Shown: positions 1 through 7,443, counted from the stretch's first letter. The stretch is 13,143 nt of DNA from JAQBDA01 sp041301185 (GCA_041301185.1 JBFYSV010000326.1:1-13143); one strand, 5' to 3'. The notes: a model not told the origin generated them from the sequence alone. Numbers and translations: made by a program.

Positions 1-1463
1 ACGATGCTGGCATCCATGTTCGTGTGCGCCTCGTAAGCTCTATTGTTGGCGATCATGTTCACCTTATAACCGGGGACAATCACCTGGCTGCATATCTGGT
101 CGGGCAGGTCAACGCCCAGGCAGCTATCCTGCCATTCAGTTAACTCAAAGCTGATCACAGTGATCTCGCTGGCATTGATGCCCAGATCTTGGGCTACCCT
201 TTGCCGTGCGGCTTCGATCGGTGGTGCGTAGACTACGGGGGGGGTCGGGGTTGGCTTGATCTGGCGCACGGAGGGCACTAGCCAGAACGGGTTTGCATGG
301 CTCGGTTTGCCGTAATTTGTCACGCTCAATATAAATTGGACCGTTTTTCCTTCCAGGGCAGATAGGTCAACGTCAACCTGGGTTGTTGACCCATCATATA
401 CTTCGTACCACTCGCCGAGGTTCTTCACAGCCCCGCCGGAGATCTGGTAATCCAATGAAAAAACCACTTCACAGCTCTTGTTGTCCTCCAGGCAGCCGAT
501 CTCGCTGAGGAAATGGTCTCCAGCCTTCACTTTATAGGGCGGGTAGACACCCTGGATCCAGCCGTCGCGAGTAGCTTCTGGTCGGGTCCAGATCGTCGAT
601 TCATCTTCCCTGCGCCCATTTTCGAGAGTAGGTCTTTCGAGGAATACGATTGAGCCGTCATCGCTTTCGGGGTTGCTGGGGCAAATCAGGCTGCTGGCGC
701 TGCTGCGCCAGGTAGCCGTGCACATATTGATAGCAAAATCATAGGCGAAGTTTTCGTTTGGAGAAACCGCCTTGATTTCAACCCAGAATGCTTTGTCGGC
801 ATCTTCGCCGATTCCGAAGACTTCACCGATTGCATTGCTGAGCATCCAATAGCCGCGATACCGCCCTTGTTGGGCAGGCGCCAGCAGGTTCACTGAAACA
901 TCTACTGCCTCTCCTGGGCGAACATTGCCCGGCAGGGGGACTGCCCTGGCGCCGCTCATTCGATCGCCGCTGACATATACCAGCGCGTAGCTTGAATTCC
1001 AGGTGCAGGACCCGTTATTGCGCAAACGCCAGGTTTTGGTGAACTCAGCCCCCGGGGCGTAGGCAGTGCCGTCTGCCACCGTCACGTCCTTAATGAAACC
1101 CGCATGGTCGCAAAGGATGGGCACACTGGTGGCAGTAGGGGGGAGCGAGGTGGGCAATGGCAATGTAGCTGTTGCAGTTGGCTGGGCAGTTGGCGTAGCT
1201 GTTGGAAAATCAATCACTGGCTGCATTGTGGGGGTGGCTGTGAATGGCGCAACCGGAGTATTCATTGCCTGGGTTGGTTGGCCTGGCTGGGTGCTGAGAG
1301 CCTGCTGGGTTAATTGCGCCTGGACAGTCTGCGCAGCCTGAGTGTAAAGAGCTTCTGCACTGTTCTCTGGGGCTTGCGGCTGGGGAACCAGTAGCCCACA
1401 GCTGATCATTGCCAGGGCCAGTACCAAAAACAATAAAGTTATTCGGATTTTACTTGTAAGCAT
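1..1463 (-). CDS. Lipoprotein with NBR1-like Ig domain (3' end outside window)
   Basis: The frame is open from an ATG at 1463 to the left edge (487 full codons, no stop), so the C-terminus is missing. The first 21 residues are a lipoprotein-type signal (hydrophobic core, then M-I-S-C with Cys22 as the likely lipidated residue). Residues ~30-115 form a low-complexity Gln/Thr/Pro/Ala linker. Residues ~118-232 match the NBR1-like Ig fold seen in many Chloroflexi surface proteins, with WRLRNNGSCTWN, a Y.SGDRM segment and an RPGE...G.YRGYWML segment. Residues ~235-400 are a beta-rich region I do not recognise. Residues ~415-485 resemble a small repeat-type module common at the C-terminus of Chloroflexi lipoproteins, with EWQDSCLG, a second Cys, PGYKV and a Y.AHT motif. 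It is probably anchored to the outer face of the membrane; the ligand is unknown. The start is supported by a GGAG about 7 bases upstream. No neighbour shares its transcript inside the window. Confidence 0.85.
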   Translation of the reverse strand, partial: MLTSKIRITLLFLVLALAMISCGLLVPQPQAPENSAEALYTQAAQTVQAQLTQQALSTQPGQPTQAMNTPVAPFTATPTMQPVIDFPTATPTAQPTATATLPLPTSLPPTATSVPILCDHAGFIKDVTVADGTAYAPGAEFTKTWRLRNNGSCTWNSSYALVYVSGDRMSGARAVPLPGNVRPGEAVDVSVNLLAPAQQGRYRGYWMLSNAIGEVFGIGEDADKAFWVEIKAVSPNENFAYDFAINMCTATWRSSASSLICPSNPESDDGSIVFLERPTLENGRREDESTIWTRPEATRDGWIQGVYPPYKVKAGDHFLSEIGCLEDNKSCEVVFSLDYQISGGAVKNLGEWYEVYDGSTTQVDVDLSALEGKTVQFILSVTNYGKPSHANPFWLVPSVRQIKPTPTPPVVYAPPIEAARQRVAQDLGINASEITVISFELTEWQDSCLGVDLPDQICSQVIVPGYKVNMIANNRAYEAHTNMDASI

Positions 1464-1498
1464 ACGGTCACTCCTCTCTTTATACGCTTGATGACCGT
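1464..1498 (-). promoter_or_regulatory. Possible 5'-UTR hairpin around the lipoprotein ribosome binding site
   Basis: On the minus strand a 7-bp perfect inverted repeat (ACGGTCA at 1498-1492, TGACCGT at 1470-1464) brackets 21 bases that contain the AGAGAGGAG Shine-Dalgarno stretch. The right arm abuts the ATG at 1463. In the mRNA the ribosome binding site would sit in the loop and the start codon at the foot of the stem, so the fold could modulate translation. The repeat is seen directly; the regulatory role is inference. Confidence 0.35.
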
Positions 1499-1762
1499 GG
1501 AATCATCAGAAAGTTTACCTGCTTCATATCATAGCCTGAATGATCCTTCCGGGTATCCCGCCCGCGGAGTATTTTGTCTCATTCTTTGGTAGGATGCCAG
1601 ATCGTATGGGGGAGGGCAAAACCCGTCCGTAGACCAGTTTGTTATCCTTCTTTCTTATGATGTGAAATTGGATAATAACCGTTATATTATTTTCAAGCTT
1701 TGACAATAACCATTTTATGTTTTGGTACCCTGAGCAGGGGATCCATAAAGAGGAAAAAATGA
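1499..1762. other. Intergenic stretch without a recognisable gene
   Basis: Both strands were read. A long minus-strand open frame (1844-1524) has no recognisable domain and runs antisense through the pseudogene's 5' end, so it is not called. The right half is AT-rich. It holds a consensus -35-like TTGACA at 1700-1705 but no convincing -10 at 16-18 bases. A GAGGAAAAA ribosome-binding-like stretch precedes an ATG at 1759, whose frame stops after 25 codons at 1836. This looks like the surviving promoter and leader region of the broken gene that follows. Confidence 0.4.
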
Positions 1763-2125
1763 AGCAACATATACCCGGGTCAGAAGCTGTGTGTATCAAC
1801 CAGCGGCAGCCCTGCCAATCCCCCGGAAAAAGCTGAGATCCCAACCTTCATCATCTTGAGTGTCGTCAGGGACCAGTCGGTGACAATTAAAACCAATAAC
1901 TTTCCTGCCAATGACACGTTTGTTGTGCGCATGGGAGCGATGGGTACCCGCGGCGTGAACGGGATCAAGGTGGATCAGATATCCTCCGGCAGCGGCGGTG
2001 AATTGACCCTGACTTTCAATATCCCGGCATCATTACAGGGTTCGCGGCAGATCGCTATCCGCCTGGAAAGCCCGGGTAGCGGCTATTACAGTTTCAACTG
2101 GTTCTATAATCGCACGATTAAATAG
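1763..2125 (+). pseudogene. 5'-truncated LysM-type surface protein, C-terminal module intact
   Basis: The reading frame is open from 1763 (just after an in-frame TGA at 1760-1762) to the stop at 2123-2125. Its first residues, SNIYPGQKLCV, look like the tail of a LysM domain. A Pro-rich linker follows, then a ~85-residue beta-rich module with TNNFPAND, MGAMGTRGVNG and YYSFNWFYN motifs. That module follows LysM repeats in secreted Anaerolineae proteins (recalled family pattern, not a search). The rest of the LysM domain and any signal peptide are absent, and no LysM remnant is seen upstream in any plus frame. The well-placed ATG at 1759 is one base out of frame. The only plausible in-frame start without changing frame is TTG at 1856 (89 codons), with no clear ribosome binding site. 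Most likely a decayed gene joined to a residual leader. A one-base sequencing error at the A-run near 1753-1764 would give a short ORF starting M-S-N-I-Y, still without a signal peptide. Confidence 0.5.
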
Positions 2126-2156
2126 TCGAAAATCAATGCCTGCTGGCAGATATATG

Positions 2157-2192
2157 GGAGTGGTTGGGTGATATGCGCCCAACCACTCCTTT
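2157..2192. terminator. Bidirectional hairpin between convergent genes
   Basis: A perfect 12-bp stem (GGAGTGGTTGGG at 2157-2168 with CCCAACCACTCC at 2178-2189) closes a 9-base loop. Three T follow on the plus strand; the minus-strand side has no T-run. It lies between the ends of the plus-strand remnant (2125) and the minus-strand response regulator (2207), the expected place for a shared terminator. The short T-tracts make it weaker than a textbook intrinsic terminator. Confidence 0.65.
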
Positions 2193-2206
2193 CGATTATC
2201 GGGGAA

Positions 2207-2836
2207 TTATTCGGGTACCAGCCCGATGCGCACCGCGTATAGGGCTGCCTGAGTACGGCTGGGTACGCCAAGTTTCATCAATATATTGCTGACGTGGGTT
2301 TTCACAGTTGTCTCGCTGATATACATCTCGCTGGCGATCTCTTTGTTGGACTTGCCGGCAGCCAGCTGGCGTAATACCTCGGTCTCTCGCTCGGTGAGCT
2401 TCTCCGGACTTTCAGGAGCGCGTATCTCACGCATCAGCCGTTCTGCAGCCTTGGGTGATAGCTGAACCTGACCGTTGGCGGCAGCTTTGATCGCCTGGCA
2501 TAGCTCATCTCCCTGGGTATCTTTGAGCAGGTATCCGATGGCGCCAGCGCGGACTGCATTGATCACAGCCGCATCTTCCAGGACACTTGTCAGGGCGATC
2601 ACTTCTGTGTCGCTGTGCTCCCGGCGGATGATCTGGGTGGCGGTAATGCCATCCATGACCGGCATGAGCAAATCCATAAGAACGACATCCGGCTTCAGTT
2701 TTTTTACCTGTTCGATCGCTTCCTGCCCGTTACTGGCCTCGCCAATAACCTCCAGCTCAGGATCGAGGGAGAGGAACATGCGTAACCCTTGCCGTACGAC
2801 ACTGTGGTCATCCACAACTACTATCCTGATCGGCAT
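2207..2836 (-). CDS. NarL/LuxR-family two-component response regulator
   Basis: The 209-residue protein has the standard two-domain plan of a DNA-binding response regulator. Residues 1-120 are an intact receiver: acidic pair D9-D10, phospho-acceptor D55 in VVLMDLLMP, T83 and K105. Residues ~145-205 are a LuxR-type helix-turn-helix, with LTERETEVL followed by GKSNKEIA and TVKTHVSNILMKL. It should bind promoter DNA when phosphorylated by a partner kinase, typically one of the NarX/DesK (HisKA_3) type. No such kinase is in the window; the kinase at 7617-9542 is of the HisKA type and in another transcription unit, so pairing is open. An AAGGAG sits 6 bases upstream of the ATG. The gene follows icd on the same strand after ~70 bases with no terminator seen, so read-through from icd is possible. 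Confidence 0.93.
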   Translation of the reverse strand: MPIRIVVVDDHSVVRQGLRMFLSLDPELEVIGEASNGQEAIEQVKKLKPDVVLMDLLMPVMDGITATQIIRREHSDTEVIALTSVLEDAAVINAVRAGAIGYLLKDTQGDELCQAIKAAANGQVQLSPKAAERLMREIRAPESPEKLTERETEVLRQLAAGKSNKEIASEMYISETTVKTHVSNILMKLGVPSRTQAALYAVRIGLVPE

Positions 2837-2905
2837 GTATTACTCCTTGTGTGCGCTGATGAACCAGTAAGTTCCCATCCCGAGTTTGGGTTTGACCAGG
2901 GTTAA

Positions 2906-4210
2906 TCAGTCATCCATATGCTGGACGATTGCATCACCAAACTCGGAGCATTTCAACAGGATAGCGCCGTCCATGAGACGATGGAAGTCATAGGTGACTG
3001 TTTTTGCAGCGATGGCATTTTCCATGCCCTTGATAATCAGATCGGCAGCTTCGTCCCAACCAATATACCGCAGCATCATCTCGCCTGAGAGGATTACAGA
3101 GCCGGGGTTTACCATATCTTTATCGGTGTATTTGGGGGCTGTTCCGTGAGTGGCTTCGAATACGGCGTGACCGGTAGTGTAATTAATGTTCCCGCCCGGC
3201 GCAATTCCGATCCCGCCAACTTGAGCTGCCAGGGCATCTGACAGATAGTCACCATTGAGATTCATTGTGGCTAAGACATCAAACTCACGGGCGCGGGTGA
3301 TGGTCTGCTGAAAGACGATATCGGCAATGACATCTTTTATCAGCAGCTTGCCGGCTTTGAGAGCAGCTTCTTGCTCGGCGTTGGCAGTCTCTTCGCCCTT
3401 CTCATCGCGGGTGCGCCCCCATTGCGACCAGGTGTACACCTGATCACTGAACTCTTGTTCAGCAAGCTCATAGCCCCAGTTGCGGAATGAACCTTCGGTG
3501 TACTTCATAATATTGCCCTTGTGAACCAGGGTGACACTGCGTCGTTTATTATTCAAAGACCATTGAATGGCAGCCCGTACCAATCGAAAAGTGCCTTCTT
3601 TGGATACCGGCTTGATACCGAATCCGGCTGAATCCGGGAAGCGAATCTTGGCGTATTCCTTTGGGAAGTTCTCTCGGAGAATATCTTTGAATCGGTGGTT
3701 TTCGGCTGTTCCGTTTTCGAATTCGATTCCTGTGTAAATATCCTCGGAGTTTTCACAGAAAACCATCATATTAACATATTCAGGGTGCTTAACCGGGGAT
3801 GGCAAGCCGCGAAAATGCCGGACGGGGCGCAGGCATACATAAAGATCCAGGGCTTTTTGCAAAGCGACATTCAGGGATCGGATGCCCCCGCCGATGGGGG
3901 TGGTCAGGGGGCCTTTTATCCCGACCAGGTATTCCTGGAAAGCCTGCACAGTCTCGTCTGGTAACCAGGATGCAGACCGGTTATACGATTTCTCCCCGGC
4001 GAAAACTTCCATCCAGTGGATTTTTCGCTTCTGACCGTACGCTTTTTCCACGGCTGCATTGAAGACGCGCACCGAAGCCCGCCAAATATCCCTGCCGGTA
4101 CCATCGCCTTCAACAAATGGGATGATAGGATTGTGGGGTACTTGCAAGACGCCGTAATGAATGGTTATTTTGTCCCCGCCCTGGGGCACCTGGACATTTG
4201 ACAAACTCAT
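2906..4210 (-). CDS. icd: Isocitrate dehydrogenase, NADP-type
   Basis: Oxidative decarboxylation of isocitrate to 2-oxoglutarate with NADP+, a cytosolic TCA-cycle step. From the ATG at 4210 the protein is 434 residues, close to the ~416 of the E. coli enzyme, and collinear with it. Visible signatures are the substrate-binding GGGIRSLNVAL (S112 is the counterpart of the E. coli phosphorylation serine), CLRPVR, VTLVHKGNIMK, the metal-binding NLNGDYLSD (D321, D325), and GGIGIAPG. The cofactor segment HGTAPKY (K360, Y361) and R411 in YDFHRLMDGA are the residues that mark NADP use in the E. coli family. The frame stays open to an ATG at 4294, but the start at 4210 is chosen because AAGGGAG (4223-4217) lies 6 bases upstream and the 28 extra residues look non-coding. 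The segment around residues 255-290 is longer than in E. coli and Gln/Glu/Ala-rich, which explains the extra length. Its own promoter is likely at 4278-4306. Confidence 0.95.
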   Translation of the reverse strand: MSLSNVQVPQGGDKITIHYGVLQVPHNPIIPFVEGDGTGRDIWRASVRVFNAAVEKAYGQKRKIHWMEVFAGEKSYNRSASWLPDETVQAFQEYLVGIKGPLTTPIGGGIRSLNVALQKALDLYVCLRPVRHFRGLPSPVKHPEYVNMMVFCENSEDIYTGIEFENGTAENHRFKDILRENFPKEYAKIRFPDSAGFGIKPVSKEGTFRLVRAAIQWSLNNKRRSVTLVHKGNIMKYTEGSFRNWGYELAEQEFSDQVYTWSQWGRTRDEKGEETANAEQEAALKAGKLLIKDVIADIVFQQTITRAREFDVLATMNLNGDYLSDALAAQVGGIGIAPGGNINYTTGHAVFEATHGTAPKYTDKDMVNPGSVILSGEMMLRYIGWDEAADLIIKGMENAIAAKTVTYDFHRLMDGAILLKCSEFGDAIVQHMDD

Positions 4211-4277
4211 TTTATTCTCCCTTGGACAATTTTTCGTCTGCTTCGGTTGATCGTTGGCACCGCTACAAACCAATCTG

Positions 4278-4306
4278 ATTATACAACGTGACAATTATCA
4301 CTGCAA
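4278..4306 (-). promoter_or_regulatory. Likely sigma70-type promoter of icd
   Basis: Minus-strand TTGCAG (4306-4301) and TATAAT (4283-4278) are separated by 17 bases. The -10 matches the consensus and the -35 keeps TTG. The predicted transcript starts near 4271, leaving a ~60-base leader before the icd ATG at 4210. The spacer is almost filled by the palindrome at 4288-4301. Confidence 0.55.
4287..4302. promoter_or_regulatory. CRP/FNR-family-like operator between icd and the cation pump
   Basis: GTGA, six bases (CAATTA) and TCAC form a dyad with one mismatched pair in seven. This is the core architecture of CRP-type sites (TGTGA-N6-TCACA). It lies between the -35 and -10 of the predicted icd promoter, a repressing position. 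It is centred ~64 bases upstream of the start predicted from the extended -10 at 4344-4352 for the divergent pump gene, close to a class I activating position. The dyad is seen; the regulator and its effect are inference. Confidence 0.4.
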
Positions 4307-4343
4307 TTATAGAACAGGTGTAAATGAGCGAAAAACGGGCTGG

Positions 4344-4352
4344 TGTTATAAT
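4344..4352 (+). promoter_or_regulatory. Possible extended -10 promoter of the P-type ATPase
   Basis: TGT followed by TATAAT (4347-4352) is a full extended -10 element. No good -35 is present upstream, which would fit an activator-dependent promoter. The transcript would start near 4359 and carry a ~90-base leader to the ATG at 4451. Confidence 0.35.
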
Positions 4353-4450
4353 TTTTTCCTGGTCTTGTCTATCCCGCAACATGTGTAATCCTATAACCGG
4401 GCTGTACAAGATTAATTTTTGGCTGAATAGGCATCGCGTGAGCAAATTAT

Positions 4451-7327
4451 ATGAGCGTCGAAAAATTCACCCCACAATTCATCACAACCAAATCGGGACA
4501 GGAAGCCTGGCATGCCCTGGATGCAGACGAGATCTTACGCCAGTTTGATACTCTAACAGAGCAGGGTTTAACCAGTGAGGAAGCTCGCCATCGCCTGGAA
4601 ACCTATGGATCGAACACGTTGAAAGAAGCGCCTCCCACCACATTCTGGCAAATGCTGGTGGAGCAATTCAATAACTTTGTGGTTATTCTACTGATCGTAG
4701 CTTCGATTGTTTCTGCATTATTGGGTGATTTGATCGAAGCAGCCGCAATCATGGCGATAGTTGTCCTCAATGCTGCGTTGGGGGTAATCCAGGAATGGCG
4801 CGCCGGGCAAGCCCTGGCAGCATTACGCAAATTGGCAGCTCCCGAAGCCCATGTTGTGCGTGATGGCGGCCGCCAGATAGTGCCAGCCAGTGAACTCGTC
4901 CCGGGTGACATGGTCCTATTGGAAGCGGGAAACTTTGTGCCGGCGGACATTCGCCTTGTGGAAGCAATTAACTTAAGGATTGAAGAGGCCGCACTTACTG
5001 GGGAGTCTGTTCCTGTGCAGAAAGACGCTTCTGCTGTGCTCGAGTCGGATATCCCGCTTGGCGACCGGAAGAACACGACTTTTATGGGGACGATGGTCAA
5101 TTACGGACGCGGCAAGGGAATTGTTGTCGCAACGGGAATGCTCACCCAGATCGGCATTATCGCCGAGATGATCCAATCCGTGCAGCACGAGCCAACCCCC
5201 TTACAACGCCGCCTGGAGCAATTAGGCAAGGTGCTCGGCTGGGCTGCTCTGGTTGTGTGCGCCCTGGTGTTCCTGGTTGGGTTGTTGCAAGGCGCTGACC
5301 CTCTGGATATGTTTATTGTCGCCATCAGCCTGGCAATTGCCGCCGTACCGGAAGGTTTGCCCGCGGTGGTGACGATCAGCCTGGCCCTGGGCATGCGCGA
5401 GATGATCAAGCGCCACGCCTTAATCCGTCGCCTGTCTTCCGTGGAGACACTTGGCTCAGCGACGACAATCTGCTCTGATAAGACCGGCACACTGACGCAA
5501 AACGAGATGACCGCCACACGCATTTGGGCGGATGGCGAGTTCGTGTCAGTGTCCGGTAGTGGCTATGACCCGAGCGGGGAATTCCAGGTGAGGGAGAAAG
5601 CGGTCCCGATCAGCGATTTCCCGGCAATATTAACCACGTTGTGGGTTGCCAGTCTCAATAACGACGCTGACCTGGAAATCGTTGGAACGTCGAATGGCAA
5701 AACCACTTACCGCATGGTGGGTGATCCAACCGAAGGTGCTTTGATCGTGGCGGCAGAAAAAGCCGGCGCATTGGTAAAAGAGCTGAACAAAGCTTACCCG
5801 CGGGTGCAGGAGGTGCCCTTCGACTCCAATCGTAAGCGAATGACCACCATCCATGCACTACAAAGCCCCAAGAGCGAAGATATCTCCCCGTTCACCGAAA
5901 GCAACGGCAACCCGCATGGATATGTCATTACCGTCAAAGGCGCCCCGGACCTGGTGCTCGAACACTGCTCCCATTACCAGCGTATGGACGATTTTGCTGT
6001 CCCGCTGAATGAGAATCAGCGTATGACGATCTTGCAGGCTAACGATAAGATGACCCAGGATGCCTTGCGAGTATTGGGTATGGCGTATCGCGTGGTGCCC
6101 GAGATGCCGTCTGAGATTACTTCCGAAGCCCTGGAGAAGGATCTGACCTTTGTCGGCTTGATTGGGATGATTGACCCGCCCCGCGCTGAAGTCCCGCCAG
6201 CGCTGGACAAAGCGCGCCAGGCTGGAATACGGACAATTATGATCACCGGGGATTATCCCAATACAGCCCGGGCGATTGCAGAGTCGATCGGCTTGCTTCA
6301 CCCCGGGCATCAGGTGCTGACCAGCGCGAACATTAATGAGATGGACGAAGCCATGCTCCAGCGTGAAGTCAAGAATACCGATGTCTTTGCCCGGGTGTCT
6401 CCGGAGCACAAGCTGCGGATCGTAGAAGCACTGCGCGCCAACGGGGAAGTGGTGGCGATGACCGGCGATGGTGTTAATGATGCTCCCTCAATCAAGCGCG
6501 CGGATATTGGCGTGGCGATGGGAATCACCGGCACAGATGTCGCCAAAGAAAGCGCTGACATGGTTCTCACCGATGATAACTATGCCAGCATTGTTTCGGC
6601 GGTTGAGCAAGGCCGGGTGATCTACGCCAATATTCGCAAATTTGTGTTCTTCCTGCTCTCGTCTAATGTTGCCGAGATTATGATCATTTTCCTGGCGACC
6701 CTGGCAGGCTTGCCAATGCCCCTGACCGCGATCCAACTTTTATGGCTCAACTTGCTTACCGATGGGGCTCCTGCCCTGGCGCTGGCAATGGAAAAGGGCG
6801 ACCCAGACGTGATGCAACACCCGCCCAGACCGGTGAAAGAGCCGATTATTAATGGCCCAATGCGGTTGGGCATTGTCATCCAAACCATTACCCAAACTGG
6901 CGCTACGCTGGGCGCGTTTGCCTTGGGTCTACTGTGGCATCTCGGTGAAGGCGGCCTGGTGCCGCCCGGGATGAACCCGCTGGCTTACCTTTTACAGCAC
7001 GATTGGCGCGGGATAGATGTGCAGACTGCCGAGACGATGGCTTTTGTGACCCTCTCGCTGTGCGAATTGTTCCGAGCCTACACGGTGCGTTCTGAAACCC
7101 AATCGGTCTTCCGCCTGGGTATCTTTTCCAATAAATATATGCAAATGGCAGTAGCAGCCTCAATCATCTTGCTGTTGCTGGTGGTTAGCGTGCCCTTCCT
7201 GCAACCAATCTTCAATACTCATTTTATGTCTGCCCGTGAGTGGGCTGTGGTGCTGGGATTTGCGCTCATCCCTGCCGTAGCTGAAGAGCTCACCAAGGTC
7301 TACCTGCGCTGGCGTGACCGGCGCTAG
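4451..7327 (+). CDS. P-type cation-transporting ATPase, P2A (Ca2+-ATPase-like)
   Basis: A 958-residue membrane pump with the full catalytic set. The cytosolic N-terminal cation-ATPase domain comes first (residues ~20-75), then a membrane hairpin and an actuator domain with TGES at 183-186. The M4 motif PEGLP is at 300-304. The phosphorylated D343 sits in DKTGTLT, the nucleotide-binding KGAPD at 496-500, MITGD at 597-601 and the hinge TGDGVNDAP from 671. M5 carries NVAE (739-742) and M6 NLLTD (767-771); these hold the acidic and polar ligands of SERCA/PacL pumps. The last ~200 residues have the hydrophobic helices M7-M10. Length and motifs fit P2A calcium pumps, but bacterial members may move other cations, so the substrate is inferred. 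The ATG is the first possible one (in-frame TGA at 4439) and its ribosome binding site is poor. It is transcribed divergently from icd and appears to be a single-gene unit. Confidence 0.94.
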   Translation: MSVEKFTPQFITTKSGQEAWHALDADEILRQFDTLTEQGLTSEEARHRLETYGSNTLKEAPPTTFWQMLVEQFNNFVVILLIVASIVSALLGDLIEAAAIMAIVVLNAALGVIQEWRAGQALAALRKLAAPEAHVVRDGGRQIVPASELVPGDMVLLEAGNFVPADIRLVEAINLRIEEAALTGESVPVQKDASAVLESDIPLGDRKNTTFMGTMVNYGRGKGIVVATGMLTQIGIIAEMIQSVQHEPTPLQRRLEQLGKVLGWAALVVCALVFLVGLLQGADPLDMFIVAISLAIAAVPEGLPAVVTISLALGMREMIKRHALIRRLSSVETLGSATTICSDKTGTLTQNEMTATRIWADGEFVSVSGSGYDPSGEFQVREKAVPISDFPAILTTLWVASLNNDADLEIVGTSNGKTTYRMVGDPTEGALIVAAEKAGALVKELNKAYPRVQEVPFDSNRKRMTTIHALQSPKSEDISPFTESNGNPHGYVITVKGAPDLVLEHCSHYQRMDDFAVPLNENQRMTILQANDKMTQDALRVLGMAYRVVPEMPSEITSEALEKDLTFVGLIGMIDPPRAEVPPALDKARQAGIRTIMITGDYPNTARAIAESIGLLHPGHQVLTSANINEMDEAMLQREVKNTDVFARVSPEHKLRIVEALRANGEVVAMTGDGVNDAPSIKRADIGVAMGITGTDVAKESADMVLTDDNYASIVSAVEQGRVIYANIRKFVFFLLSSNVAEIMIIFLATLAGLPMPLTAIQLLWLNLLTDGAPALALAMEKGDPDVMQHPPRPVKEPIINGPMRLGIVIQTITQTGATLGAFALGLLWHLGEGGLVPPGMNPLAYLLQHDWRGIDVQTAETMAFVTLSLCELFRAYTVRSETQSVFRLGIFSNKYMQMAVAASIILLLLVVSVPFLQPIFNTHFMSAREWAVVLGFALIPAVAEELTKVYLRWRDRR

Positions 7328-7332
7328 TAAAT

Positions 7333-7380
7333 GGTGGGCTGTAGTTTCGCACTTGCTGGGGCGTAACTTCCCAGCCCACC
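7333..7380 (+). terminator. Hairpin after the ATPase gene, no U-tract
   Basis: GGTGGGCTG (7333-7341) can pair with CAGCCCACC (7372-7380). An inner GCTGGG (7355-7360) can instead pair with CCCAGC (7370-7375), so two alternative folds compete for the same 3' strand. No T-run follows, so intrinsic termination is doubtful. It may be a 3'-end stabilising structure. Confidence 0.35.
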
Positions 7381-7402
7381 TGTAATAACAGGCGTAACAG
7401 TT

Positions 7403-7420
7403 ATGACAGCATATTGTCAT
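7403..7420. repeat. Perfect inverted repeat, ATGACA-N6-TGTCAT
   Basis: Two 6-base arms (7403-7408 and 7415-7420) flank a 6-base spacer. The size and symmetry suit a dimeric DNA-binding protein better than an RNA hairpin. It lies directly beside the CRP-like box at 7428-7443. Function unknown. Confidence 0.35.
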
Positions 7421-7427
7421 TACAACT

Positions 7428-7443
7428 TGTGAGAAATATCACG
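7428..7443. promoter_or_regulatory. Second CRP/FNR-family-like box
   Basis: TGTGA, six bases (GAAATA) and TCACG match nine of the ten fixed positions of the CRP consensus. It sits in the gap between two convergent genes, where no annotated gene start exists. It overlaps the -10 of a weak plus-strand promoter reading TTGTCA (7414-7419), 17 bases, TATCAC (7437-7442). The match is seen; the role is inference. Confidence 0.35.

Noticed and set aside
1066..1341. Plus-strand 91-codon open frame opposite the lipoprotein gene
   Set aside because: It is antisense to the Thr/Pro/Gln-rich linker; its Val/Gly repetition is the mirror of that low-complexity sequence.
1524..1844. Minus-strand 106-codon open frame in the gap
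   Set aside because: No domain or signal is recognisable, no ribosome binding site, and it overlaps the better-supported plus-strand LysM-module remnant.
4211..4294. Upstream extension of icd to an earlier ATG at 4294
   Set aside because: The 28 extra residues do not look like an icd N-terminus, and the ATG at 4210 has an AAGGGAG at ideal spacing. The extension would also cover the predicted promoter.
4324..4548. Plus-strand 74-codon open frame overlapping the start of the cation pump
   Set aside because: Composition is unlike a real protein, and it overlaps the pump's conserved N-terminal domain in another frame.
4603..5100. Long minus-strand open frame inside the pump gene
   Set aside because: Shadow of the ATPase coding sequence, which has intact motifs throughout this stretch; no recognisable domain of its own.
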